Below are positions 1 to 7,652 of a stretch of 64,000 nucleotides of DNA, in pieces. The position numbers and the translations under genes are program-made. The number at the start of each line of letters is the position of its first letter. The stretch's first letter is position 1. The notes under the pieces were generated by a model. It searched no databases, was not told the DNA's origin, and was given only the letters and a program-made list of their open reading frames with translations. Source of the DNA: Bacillus cytotoxicus (GTDB lineage Bacteria; Bacillota; Bacilli; Bacillales; Bacillaceae_G); contig NZ_JAMBOP010000020.1 in the NCBI RefSeq assembly GCF_023715645.1, positions 20,205-84,204 on the forward strand. The letters are read 5' to 3'.

Positions 1-510
1 GTTCCATATCGTTTCCATAAACGTTGATACATGAAAAAAGTGTAGAAGATGAAACAAACTTTCTCCCTTTTTTACACTTTCTTCGTACAACAAAAATTGC
101 GGAAATACATCTTGGAAGATTAACCAATTCCCTCGTTCTAAAAAAGAAAAAAAGGTAAGTTGATCTTTTTTTGACAATAGTCTTGTAAATAACTCTCCTT
201 TTAAATCAGTCATATTCCAACCGCCATTACGCGATACCATATGTCCAAGCAGCGCCCACTGTATTTCAGGGTAGCGGAGGTAAAAACGATAATAAGCGTG
301 CGTTCGCGTCACGTTATTTTTATTGTGTTTTCCTGTTTGTTCTTTAATTTTATGAATTATCATTGTTTCTTCTTCTGTTAACTTCCATGTTTTAACGAGA
401 AGTTGTTTGTTTTCACATTTTTTCTTTAGTTCATTTTTTACATCTAAAAGAGAATAAGGAATCATATGGGGAAAGTCGTTCAAATTGTTTTTTCGATCAT
501 TATATCGCAT
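1..510 (-). CDS. DUF2515 (YppC-like) protein, 3' part cut by window edge
   Basis: The minus-strand frame is open from an ATG at 510 to the window edge, about 170 codons. GGGGG and AAGGG lie just upstream of the ATG and serve as ribosome binding site. The translation contains NNVTRTHAYYRFYLRYPEI followed by WALLGHMVSRNGGWNMTDLKG and FLERGNWLIFQDVFPQFLLYEES, the conserved core I associate with the DUF2515 family (B. subtilis YppC). No biochemical function is known for the family. The C-terminus lies outside the window. Family assignment is from memory of the motif. Confidence 0.7.
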   Translation of the reverse strand, partial: MRYNDRKNNLNDFPHMIPYSLLDVKNELKKKCENKQLLVKTWKLTEEETMIIHKIKEQTGKHNKNNVTRTHAYYRFYLRYPEIQWALLGHMVSRNGGWNMTDLKGELFTRLLSKKDQLTFFSFLERGNWLIFQDVFPQFLLYEESVKKGESLFHLLHFFHVSTFMETIWN

Positions 511-602
511 CCCTTCCCCCCTATTAACATGAATGTTCTTGTATCATTTTATTACGAACGCTTTGGATAAATGAAATGTTTTATATTGATGAAATTTATT
601 TT

Positions 603-1556
603 TTAAACCAAAAACATTTTATAATAAGCAAAGCAAATCAGCATAGTTATCCAAGAAACAAGACCGAATATACTTACAATTTGATTTTCGCGCCAACCAT
701 ATTTTAAAGCGAAATGAAAGTGTATAGGGGCCATTTCAAATAATCTAGACCCGGTCGTTTTGAAATAATAAACTTGTATTATGACTGAGAATTGTTCTGC
801 AAAATAAATAATAAATAATAATGGTACTAGAATTTCCACATGTTCAATAACAGAAAAGAAGGTTAAAATTCCACCTATTGCAAGAGAACCTGTATCACCC
901 ATAAATCCTTTTGCTGGGTACAAGTTATACATTAAAAAACCTATTAGGCATCCAATCATCACTAGTGAAAAAATCCTTATTTCTTGATGCTCACTTATTA
1001 AGAAAAAAAATAAAAAAGAAGGTATGGAGACATTGGCTAGAAGTCCATCCATTCCATCAGTAAAGTTGATTGCATTGGCCGTACCTACAATAAATAAAGT
1101 AATAAATATGATGTATACAAAGCTAGGTAAATATAACGTATTATCTTGCGTAAGAGCAATCTTAAACTCAAAATTAAAGTTCATTATTAAAGTATAAAGA
1201 ATGTAACTAGTAAACGTGAACTGTAAAATCAATTTAGTTTTGCTAGATATCCCACCAGGGTCTTGATTATAGGCTTTCCAAAAATCATCAAGAAATCCAA
1301 TAAGTCCAAATAATATAAATGTAGAACACAAGAGTATCATGAAAGGAGAATGGTTATAATATAGACAAATAATAACTCCAATATAAAAAACAATTCCCAG
1401 CATGAGAGGTGTTCCCTTTTTCTTCTGATGGTCAGATGGTAACTCTTTTCGAATAGGTTGAGTAAATTTGATCTTTTTCAAAATAAAGAGAATAAATGGT
1501 GTAACAATAGTGACTAAAATAAATGCTAGAATGACTAGTTTCAGCTCTATTTGCAT
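603..1556 (-). CDS. MraY-type phospho-sugar transferase paralogue
   Basis: A 317-residue polytopic membrane protein of the MraY/WecA superfamily, which transfers phospho-N-acetyl sugars to undecaprenyl phosphate at the inner face of the membrane. Visible signatures are DHQKKKGTPLMLG near residue 43, the Mg-binding FLDDFWK near 89, NAINFTDGMDGL near 161 and GDTGSL near 220. The MAPIHFHFALKYGW loop near 276 matches the MraY PIHHH loop except that the middle His is Phe. The length is close to MraY, and it lies outside any mur/dcw cluster, so it is probably a second, accessory MraY. Its substrate cannot be read from sequence. Confidence 0.8.
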   Translation of the reverse strand: MQIELKLVILAFILVTIVTPFILFILKKIKFTQPIRKELPSDHQKKKGTPLMLGIVFYIGVIICLYYNHSPFMILLCSTFILFGLIGFLDDFWKAYNQDPGGISSKTKLILQFTFTSYILYTLIMNFNFEFKIALTQDNTLYLPSFVYIIFITLFIVGTANAINFTDGMDGLLANVSIPSFLFFFLISEHQEIRIFSLVMIGCLIGFLMYNLYPAKGFMGDTGSLAIGGILTFFSVIEHVEILVPLLFIIYFAEQFSVIIQVYYFKTTGSRLFEMAPIHFHFALKYGWRENQIVSIFGLVSWITMLICFAYYKMFLV

Positions 1557-1618
1557 AATTTATTCACCTACACTTTGTGTTTGTTAATAAATCTAGATAT
1601 TTTCTCCATTAAAAACTT

Positions 1619-1756
1619 TCACTTCATCTTTTGAAACAAAGATCTCAGTGCTTCCCGCGATAAAAGATGTTTTCTCTTTTCTTCGTAAAGAATATCCAAG
1701 AAAATACCTAATGCCATTACGCATAAAGATATCGCTACCATTTTTGACCTACTCAT
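1619..1756 (-). CDS. possible small membrane protein (45 aa)
   Basis: Short ATG-initiated frame between the GNAT gene and the MraY paralogue on the same strand. It starts MSRSKMVAISLCVMALGIF, a single hydrophobic stretch, followed by a basic and acidic tail (DILYEEKRKHLLSREALRS). No good ribosome binding site precedes the ATG, so coding is uncertain. It could be a small transmembrane protein or chance. Confidence 0.3.
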   Translation of the reverse strand: MSRSKMVAISLCVMALGIFLDILYEEKRKHLLSREALRSLFQKMK

Positions 1757-1816
1757 ATAGTTCTTTACGAATAAAGTCATTCATTGTTTTATGGAAGGAT
1801 TATAAATATGTATATA

Positions 1817-2383
1817 TCATTTATAATCCTCTTGCAGAACACTATATATCTCTAAATCAACAATTCCCTTCCCAGACCATAATGTGGCTTGTCTTAATAA
1901 TCCTTCTTTCTTGAATCCATTCTTTAAAAGCACCTTCTTTGATATATCATTTGCTGGCATAACCTCAGCTTGTATTCTGTTTATATGAACATCTTCAAAT
2001 AAAAATTTTACAACTGTTCGAACTGCTTCAGACGCAATCCCTTTCCCCCAGTATTCTTCTGCTAAAAAGTATCCGATTGTGGCCATACTTACCTTGCGAT
2101 TAAAATCCATCGCCTCAATAATTCCAACTAATGTATCACTTTTATTCTTTTGAAAAATGCCCCATTTCATTCTACTCTGCTTGTTATAGTCTCTATCAAA
2201 GTGTTGAATCATTTTACTTACGGTCTTTATATTATGCTTCGGTATAATCCCGCAATATTCAAATACTTTATCATTACTATAGATTGCATATAGATCCTCT
2301 ACATGAACCTCTTCCATTTTCTTCAATACTAAATTTTGAGATTCTAAAACTGGAAATTCTTCAAAAACTATTTCTAGATCCAT
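1817..2383 (-). CDS. GNAT acetyltransferase, RimJ/RimL type
   Basis: 188-residue N-acetyltransferase. The fold is recognised from the opening FEEFPVLESQNLVLKKMEEV, the acetyl-CoA loop EEYWGKGIASEAVRTVVKFL near residue 125, and the closing ANDISKKVLLKNGFKKEGLLR. This resembles RimJ/RimL-like enzymes acting on protein N-termini or small amines. The frame is open upstream, but the ATG at 2383 is preferred because AAGGAGAG lies eight bases before it. The substrate is unknown. Confidence 0.75.
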   Translation of the reverse strand: MDLEIVFEEFPVLESQNLVLKKMEEVHVEDLYAIYSNDKVFEYCGIIPKHNIKTVSKMIQHFDRDYNKQSRMKWGIFQKNKSDTLVGIIEAMDFNRKVSMATIGYFLAEEYWGKGIASEAVRTVVKFLFEDVHINRIQAEVMPANDISKKVLLKNGFKKEGLLRQATLWSGKGIVDLEIYSVLQEDYK

Positions 2384-2451
2384 GATTCTCTCCTTCTTTA
2401 TAAATTTCAAATTTTACTTTTGAATATATAAATACAACTTAAAACAACGAT

Positions 2452-2568
2452 ATAAAACCCTTTTTTTCTGCCGCATGCAAGATTTAAAACAAAGGAAGAA
2501 AGCGAGTAGCGGGCATGTTGTATTCTTCGTGGCAGAGATTTGTTTGTTATTAAATCAAGATGGATTTA
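2452..2568 (+). repeat. bcr1-type repeat, internally deleted
   Basis: Retains the AAACCC-T-rich start, TTTCTGCCGCATGCAAG, TTTAAAACAAAG and the GATGGATTTA end seen in other copies in this window. The segment with CATCTGGCCATGCATAG is missing. The 3' edge of the repeat runs into the stop codon of the PP2C-like gene. Confidence 0.7.
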
Positions 2569-3396
2569 CAATTGATCGCTTGGATAAGTAGATGGTATAG
2601 AGTTTATATAATCCCAGCTTATAATCGTCGCACTATCTCTTCCTTGCTGCTGATGTACGTGTTGTAATACTTTTTCAATACAATCCGTTAGCTGTATATT
2701 TCCTTTATCTGCATAGAGATCAGTATATAAGTTACATGGTTTTTCGTAATAATGTTCGCCGCATTCTAATACACCATCTGTCACCATTACAATACGGTTA
2801 TGTCCTGTGCGCAATTCTCGAACTCCTGATGAATAACAAGGAACTGGCAATGAAAATGTATTAATAAAACCAATCCATTCATAGAAGTTTCGTTGATTCA
2901 AAGTGTACTGACCTAGCTTATGTAATTCATCATGCAGAAGATATACTAAACAATCACCAACGGATAACCACCAAAGATAATTTTCTTTTCGTACGCAAAT
3001 TAAACAAGCCGTTTCTCCTTTTATATGCTGGCAAGATTGCTGAAATGATTCCGATTGGAAAATAGATAATACATAGTTTTCTACAGATTTAAATACCGTT
3101 TCTATCGGCTCATCTAACAAGACTTTTAGATTAGAAAACTCATTTTGCATCGTTTGTATTAATAACACTGTACTTTCCGCACTATAATGGGCATCTAAAA
3201 TCATAGCGAGTTCCCAGTCATTATGAGTCCACACTAAAGCTCCATCTTCATTCTTTTTAGCACTAGCAGCTTTGTTTCCACCATATCTCCCGATTACTAC
3301 ATTGTAGCATCGATCCATTTTCACTTGATTAATACACATCTCTTCATTTCCTATCCAGGAAAATTGCTTAGGTTTATCCATTATATTCATATTCAT
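2566..3396 (-). CDS. PP2C-family protein phosphatase-like protein
   Basis: 276 residues with the ordered PP2C metal motifs in slightly altered form: KNEDGAL near 49, ILDAHYSAES near 67 (DAH instead of DGH), GETACLIC near 125, VGDCLVYLL near 147, MVTDGVLE near 204 and GRDSATIISW near 252 (D-S in place of the common D-N). It is probably a Mn/Mg-dependent phosphoserine/threonine phosphatase; the altered motifs may reduce activity. The start overlaps the end of the HIT gene by 23 bp, indicating translational coupling. ATGs at 3390 and 3381 are alternatives. Confidence 0.65.
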   Translation of the reverse strand: MNMNIMDKPKQFSWIGNEEMCINQVKMDRCYNVVIGRYGGNKAASAKKNEDGALVWTHNDWELAMILDAHYSAESTVLLIQTMQNEFSNLKVLLDEPIETVFKSVENYVLSIFQSESFQQSCQHIKGETACLICVRKENYLWWLSVGDCLVYLLHDELHKLGQYTLNQRNFYEWIGFINTFSLPVPCYSSGVRELRTGHNRIVMVTDGVLECGEHYYEKPCNLYTDLYADKGNIQLTDCIEKVLQHVHQQQGRDSATIISWDYINSIPSTYPSDQL

Positions 3397-3844
3397 TCAC
3401 CAAATACCTTTTAATCCTTTCGCATAATAGTTCAATTTCTTTTTCTCTCCCTAGAGGTGCCTCAGTCCAAGTTGCAATTTCTGTTGGAGACCAATATTCT
3501 TTCGGAGTGTTCGGATATCGTGGAATCAGATGCATGTGCATATGCGGTACACCATTTCCAGATACAAATGCATAAATATGTTCCGCACCTTCGCATTCTT
3601 TTAGCGCTCGGCTTACTCTACTAACGATGAGCCCGAATGCTTGCGCTTCTTTCTCATTTAATTCCGCCAGTCCCGGTGTATGTCTTTTCGTATCGATCAT
3701 CAAATAACCTAAATATGTCTCATCTTCCTCCCAATACACATGTCCGACATAGACAAACTCATCTTCATAAATGACACCGCCTGGCACGGATATACTTCCT
3801 TCATGTTTCTTACAAATAAAGCAGTTTTGATCATGAGAAAACAT
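3374..3844 (-). CDS. HIT family hydrolase
   Basis: 156-residue histidine-triad protein. The nucleotide-binding motif HMHMHLIPRY (HxHxHxx) lies near residue 103, and an N-terminal CFIC pair could bind zinc with a downstream His. HIT enzymes hydrolyse or transfer nucleotidyl groups from substrates such as AMP-lysine or Ap4A. An ATG follows AGGGGGAG. It forms a coupled pair with the downstream PP2C-like gene. Confidence 0.85.
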   Translation of the reverse strand: MFSHDQNCFICKKHEGSISVPGGVIYEDEFVYVGHVYWEEDETYLGYLMIDTKRHTPGLAELNEKEAQAFGLIVSRVSRALKECEGAEHIYAFVSGNGVPHMHMHLIPRYPNTPKEYWSPTEIATWTEAPLGREKEIELLCERIKRYLVNEYEYNG

Positions 3845-3917
3845 AAATACTCCCCCTATTTGTTAGTGCTAGTAAAATTTTTCCATTCCTGTTAATCAAA
3901 GACTACTTATTCATATG

Positions 3918-4265
3918 CTATTTAGTTCCCGTTACAGTTGATTCTAAGGCTTCGTTTCTCATTTCCAATATATATTCCTTTAACACACGCTCTCTTCCGC
4001 CGTGTTTTTCGTACCAATCATGAATCCGTTTCAGATGGTCCTGGTCACTTGTAACTTTAGATTCAATTTCTACATAATCCTCGTAACTGTCATATTCCCA
4101 TATAGCAAAAACCTCAACAGTTTCATCACCATTCTCTTTCATCCATCGACCTATTAGCCGTGAACCATATTTCAGTTGATTAGGTAGGTTTGTTTCATTA
4201 AAATGCGTGTTAAAAATCTCAACAAACTCGCTTTTTACAATATAAAACTTTCTCCTATAAAACAT
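3918..4265 (-). CDS. NIPSNAP family protein
   Basis: 115-residue ferredoxin-like alpha/beta barrel protein. It opens MFYRRKFYIVKSEFVEIFN and carries GSRLIGRWMKENGD and EVFAIWEYDSYEDYVEIE, typical of NIPSNAP dimeric barrel proteins. The ATG at 4265 is chosen because AGAGGAGCG lies seven bases upstream; the open frame seven codons longer lacks such a site. The family has no firm function in bacteria. Confidence 0.7.
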   Translation of the reverse strand: MFYRRKFYIVKSEFVEIFNTHFNETNLPNQLKYGSRLIGRWMKENGDETVEVFAIWEYDSYEDYVEIESKVTSDQDHLKRIHDWYEKHGGRERVLKEYILEMRNEALESTVTGTK

Positions 4266-4304
4266 AGATTTTCGCTCCTCTTGCAAATCAGGGATCTTTT
4301 CTTA

Positions 4305-4462
4305 TATTTGAAAATCCAATTTGATTTTTCGGCAAATAGATTGCTGCTATGCAAAAAAAGTACCCTGCACTTGCTTTCACTTCACATGTGGCAGAAAAGA
4401 GCTCTAATCGCTTCTATGCACGGCCAGATGCTCTCTCCTACCTAAAAAGAATGGTTTTATAT
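4305..4462 (-). repeat. bcr1 repeat, minus orientation
   Basis: Read on the minus strand it gives TTTTTAGGTAGGAGAGAGCA, TCTGGCCGTGCATAGAAGCG, TTTTCTGCCACATGTGAAG and TAGCAGCAATCTATTTGCCG, matching the other bcr1 copies over nearly their full length. It fills the gap between the NIPSNAP and peptidase genes. Confidence 0.8.
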
Positions 4463-4514
4463 CGTTTTTATATAGTCTAAGGATATATTATTAATCGATA
4501 CTGTAAAAAATTTG

Positions 4515-5564
4515 TTACTTTAAAATGTCTATCAATCCATCTAACGGCAATGCATGTACTTTTCTCCCTTTTTGTCCTGTTATCGTTTCTGCCATACACA
4601 TAGAATTGACAATTGCTTCTTGAACAGATTCGATAGCTGCTTCAAAAATAAAATCTAACTGTTCTGATGGAAACATATTGATAGGATACGGTGTTTCATT
4701 ATCGTAAGAATAGCAATTCCCAGTTGAAAAAGTTAGGAAGAAATCTCCGCTCCCTTCTTCTCCAATCCCCCCTAATTTAGCTATTGCTAACGATGCTCTT
4801 TTTGATATTCTTTCGCATTGTGAAGGTAATAACGGTGCATCTGTTGCTACTGTAACAAGAAGAGAGCCGTCGTTTTCCGGAGCGTTCCACGGTAATGGTA
4901 CTTCCGTTTCATTTAAAATACTGCCAACTTGTCTATTGTTAAGAACAAAATCTTCTCTTCTGCCGAAATTGGTTTGTACAAGAGCGCCGACTGTATAAGT
5001 CCCTGATTCACATTCAATAACGCGGGAAGAAGTACCAATGCCGCCTTTAAATTCAAAACAAATCATTCCCGTACCACCGCCGACATTCCCTTCTTCGATT
5101 ACGCCAGATTTGGCATGGGAAATCGCTTCTTCTAAATCCTCATATGTCATGGATGTTTTTTCTAAGTCACTTAACCATCCATCCCATGTTTCTGCAACTA
5201 TTCCATTCGAGAAAGGCTCTAAATTTCCGATTCTTCTTGTAGCACGTGAAAGAAAATGATGTGCTAATCCGAGCAAATGACTGCCAGTAAAAACAATCGG
5301 AGTCACAAGAGTCCCTGTCTCATCAATCCAGTGACTTCCTGTGAATTCACCCGTTCCATTAAAGGAGAAAAAGCCTGCCGGAAAATGTGATCCAGCTAGA
5401 TTCCCGTCGTTAGGTAAAATAACAGTAAGTCCAGAACAAACATCTTTATCTAAAATTGTTTTGTGACCCACGATAACACCATCTACATCTGTAATTGCAT
5501 TATATTTTCCTGGGTTCAATTTTCCGATACGAATATCTAAATCTCTTAGTCTTTTTCTTTGCAT
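4515..5564 (-). CDS. P1 family peptidase (DmpA / S58-like)
   Basis: 349-residue N-terminal-nucleophile hydrolase of the DmpA/L-aminopeptidase D-esterase family. The autoproteolytic site is seen in ENDGSLLVTVATDAPL near residue 231, where cleavage before the Ser would create the nucleophile. The N-terminal region has AITDVDGVIVGHKTI and the glycine-rich EGNVGGGTGMICFEFKGG. AAGGAG precedes the ATG. Members release N-terminal D- or L-amino acids from small peptides or amides. Monocistronic between a bcr1 repeat and the clpP terminator. Confidence 0.8.
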   Translation of the reverse strand: MQRKRLRDLDIRIGKLNPGKYNAITDVDGVIVGHKTILDKDVCSGLTVILPNDGNLAGSHFPAGFFSFNGTGEFTGSHWIDETGTLVTPIVFTGSHLLGLAHHFLSRATRRIGNLEPFSNGIVAETWDGWLSDLEKTSMTYEDLEEAISHAKSGVIEEGNVGGGTGMICFEFKGGIGTSSRVIECESGTYTVGALVQTNFGRREDFVLNNRQVGSILNETEVPLPWNAPENDGSLLVTVATDAPLLPSQCERISKRASLAIAKLGGIGEEGSGDFFLTFSTGNCYSYDNETPYPINMFPSEQLDFIFEAAIESVQEAIVNSMCMAETITGQKGRKVHALPLDGLIDILK

Positions 5565-5715
5565 TGTAGCTCCTTAAGGCAATATGTATTTTAAATATTT
5601 ACACAAGAAAACATTTAATGTTTTCATTTTATTCCATTTATTGAGAAAATTCAATTGTTTATAAAGCGAAACTTCTAACTGCGGAACTTTACCGCCTGTT
5701 AATATGTGTTAAACC

Positions 5716-5753
5716 AAAAAAGAGGTTATTGAACAATATGTTTCAATAACCTC
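5716..5753 (-). terminator. intrinsic terminator of the sigma-clpP unit
   Basis: GAGGTTATTGAA pairs with TTCAATAACCTC around an 8-base loop; on the minus strand it is followed by TTTTTTGG. Confidence 0.85.
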
Positions 5754-5762
5754 CTTTCAGCT

Positions 5763-6338
5763 TTAACCAATTATTCCATCTACAATACCATATGTTTTCG
5801 CTTCTTCTGCGTTCATAAAGTAATCCCGTTCTGTATCTTTTGCTACTTTCTCAACTGGCTGACCTGTTTTATCGGCAATGATTTGATTAATATGTTCTTT
5901 TAATTTCAAAATCCGCCTTGCAGAAATTTCAATTTCAGTTGCTTGCCCTTGCGTTCCGCCAAGCGGCTGGTGAATCATAATTTCACTATTTGGCAACGCA
6001 AATCGTTTCCCTTCTGCTCCCGATAATAACAATAATGCCCCGAACGAAGCGGCTAAACCGATACAAATGGTTTGCACATCTGGCTTAATATAATTCATCG
6101 TATCTAAAATAGCAAACCCTGCAGAAGTTGAGCCTCCCGGACTGTTAATATAAATAGATATGTCCTTCTCTGCATCTTCTGCTGTTAAAAATAATAATTG
6201 TGCTACAACACTACTCGCAACTTGATCATTGATTTCTTGCCCAATCATAATAATTCTATCTTTTAATAACCGAGAATAAATATCATACGAACGTTCACCA
6301 AGTTTCGTTTGTTCGATTACATAAGGAATTACATTCAT
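5763..6338 (-). CDS. clpP: ATP-dependent Clp protease proteolytic subunit paralogue
   Basis: 191-residue ClpP peptidase. The Ser-His-Asp triad is present: Ser in [11 protein letters not shown] near 96, His in MIHQPLGG near 121, and Asp in [11 protein letters not shown] near 170. [12 protein letters not shown] gives the oxyanion region. The ATG at 6338 follows GGTGGAGGGG. It differs from the canonical housekeeping ClpP (AASFG rather than AASMG) and sits directly behind a sigma factor gene, so it is likely the second ClpP described in the B. cereus group. Shared transcription with the sigma gene suggests a stress-responsive protease. Confidence 0.9.
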   Translation of the reverse strand: MNVIPYVIEQTKLGERSYDIYSRLLKDRIIMIGQEINDQVASSVVAQLLFLTAEDAEKDISIYINSPGGSTSAGFAILDTMNYIKPDVQTICIGLAASFGALLLLSGAEGKRFALPNSEIMIHQPLGGTQGQATEIEISARRILKLKEHINQIIADKTGQPVEKVAKDTERDYFMNAEEAKTYGIVDGIIG

Positions 6339-6362
6339 GAAAAACCCCTCCACCATTTTAGT

Positions 6363-7058
6363 TTAAGCAGCATAAGAGAAACAATTATATGAAGATCTTT
6401 TGTGTAATAAAAGTACTGGTTGTTGTAGTGAGACTTTTGAAAATTGCAGTGTTGGTATGAGTTTTATTAATAACTCTGGCCTTTGTTGCCGAATTGCTTT
6501 TACGAGTACTCCCATATCTTCTTCCATGTCTTTTGAAGTTACTAAACGTTCTTCTTCTTTTATTGTTTTCAGTTTGTTCCGTGTTCGAAACAAGGAAGCT
6601 TTTACTGCTCCTTCTGAAACAGAAGTAATCGTTGTAATATCGGCTAAGCTATATTCAAATACATCCTTTAATAAGAAAATGGCAATTTGCATTTCATTTA
6701 AACAAGATAGCATTGTTTCGATTAAAGCATATAACTCGGCAACATTCTCATGTGGTTCATATGAGGCTTCTTTATTACTTTCTTTTTCATGTGCTTTTGT
6801 CCGCATATGATCCAGCCATTGATTACGAGCTACTTTGTACAGCAACGTTAAACAAATACTTTGATTCCATTCCGTATCCGTATATTTTTTTAACACTTTA
6901 CATATCGTTTCTTGTGCGAGATCTTCTCCGTCCCATTTGTTTTTCGTTAAAAATGTACAATAACGCTTTAGTTGCGCATAATGTTTAATAATGATCGATC
7001 TATTTGATTGTTGAATTTCTGTATTAGGTTGTAACATCAACTTTCTTTTCGTATTCAA
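6363..7058 (-). CDS. sigma-70 family (ECF-type) RNA polymerase sigma factor
   Basis: About 231 residues. Region 2 is YCTFLTKNKWDGEDLAQETI with VARNQWLDHMRTKAHE. Region 4 is CLNEMQIAIFLLKDVFEYSL followed by ADITTITSVSEGAVKASLFR. A C-terminal tail of some 60 residues follows region 4, longer than simple ECF factors. A TTG start at 7058 is preferred because AAAGGAG lies eight bases upstream; the GTG three codons earlier overlaps that site. No anti-sigma gene is adjacent. ClpP follows after 24 bp, so the two are probably cotranscribed. Confidence 0.8.
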   Translation of the reverse strand: MNTKRKLMLQPNTEIQQSNRSIIIKHYAQLKRYCTFLTKNKWDGEDLAQETICKVLKKYTDTEWNQSICLTLLYKVARNQWLDHMRTKAHEKESNKEASYEPHENVAELYALIETMLSCLNEMQIAIFLLKDVFEYSLADITTITSVSEGAVKASLFRTRNKLKTIKEEERLVTSKDMEEDMGVLVKAIRQQRPELLIKLIPTLQFSKVSLQQPVLLLHKRSSYNCFSYAA

Positions 7059-7168
7059 AGTGATCACTCCTTTTAAGCGCGCTTATTTAATAAACGATTG
7101 AATATAGAAAAAAGTTACGGGATTCATGAAATTATTTTTAATAAGGTTTGTAGCTCTTACGTTTACCT

Positions 7169-7197
7169 TTGACAGAGCACGGTGATAATTATGTTAT
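7169..7197 (+). promoter_or_regulatory. sigma-A promoter for the ferredoxin gene
   Basis: TTGACA at 7169-7174, a 17-base spacer, and TGTTAT at 7192-7197, ending 27 bases before the ATG. Confidence 0.55.
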
Positions 7198-7224
7198 TCA
7201 TATTTTATAGAAGGAGAGTATAAA

Positions 7225-7545
7225 ATGCCAAAAATAACTGTTCCAGGAAAAGGGACTTTTGAAGTGGAAGCAGGCACAAAATTAGTGTTAGCGCTTGAAA
7301 ATAATGGTGTGAACATTCTTCATCGCTGCGGCGGGAAAGCAAAATGTACAACTTGCCGTGTTGAAATTTTAGAGGGTGATTTTTGTGAACCTAATAAGAT
7401 TGAAAAATCTGTATGTGCAGAAAAGGGTGTAGAAGATCACTTACGTCTATCATGTCAAGTATCCGTAAATACAGATATGACGGTTCGTCCTATATTAACA
7501 GTGGAGACATCAGGGATGGACGCTGGACCAAGACCGGCTAAATAA
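7225..7545 (+). CDS. 2Fe-2S ferredoxin
   Basis: 106 residues with a CGGKAKCTTC motif near residue 35 and a final cluster Cys in LSCQVS near 84, the adrenodoxin/plant-type [2Fe-2S] pattern. It starts with beta strands MPKITVPGKGTFEVEAG. AGAAGGAGAG precedes the ATG. It would act as a small soluble electron carrier. It is monocistronic, divergent from the sigma factor gene, and ends at a strong terminator. Confidence 0.85.
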   Translation: MPKITVPGKGTFEVEAGTKLVLALENNGVNILHRCGGKAKCTTCRVEILEGDFCEPNKIEKSVCAEKGVEDHLRLSCQVSVNTDMTVRPILTVETSGMDAGPRPAK

Positions 7546-7577
7546 ACATGCTATAAAACCAACTACTCATGAAAAAT

Positions 7578-7630
7578 AGCTATAGCCCTAAAAGTAGCAT
7601 AAAAAATAGCGTACTTTCAGGGCTATAGCT
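7578..7630. terminator. bidirectional terminator between ferredoxin and helD
   Basis: AGCTATAGCCCT pairs with AGGGCTATAGCT around a long loop; an A-run on the left and TTTTAATTT on the right let it serve both converging genes. Confidence 0.8.
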
Positions 7631-7652
7631 TTTAATTTCATTACTATCTTAA

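Noticed and set aside
1648-1914. 88-codon plus-strand ORF between the MraY paralogue and GNAT genes
   Set aside because: Antisense to the end of the GNAT gene, no ribosome binding site, composition of a shadow frame.
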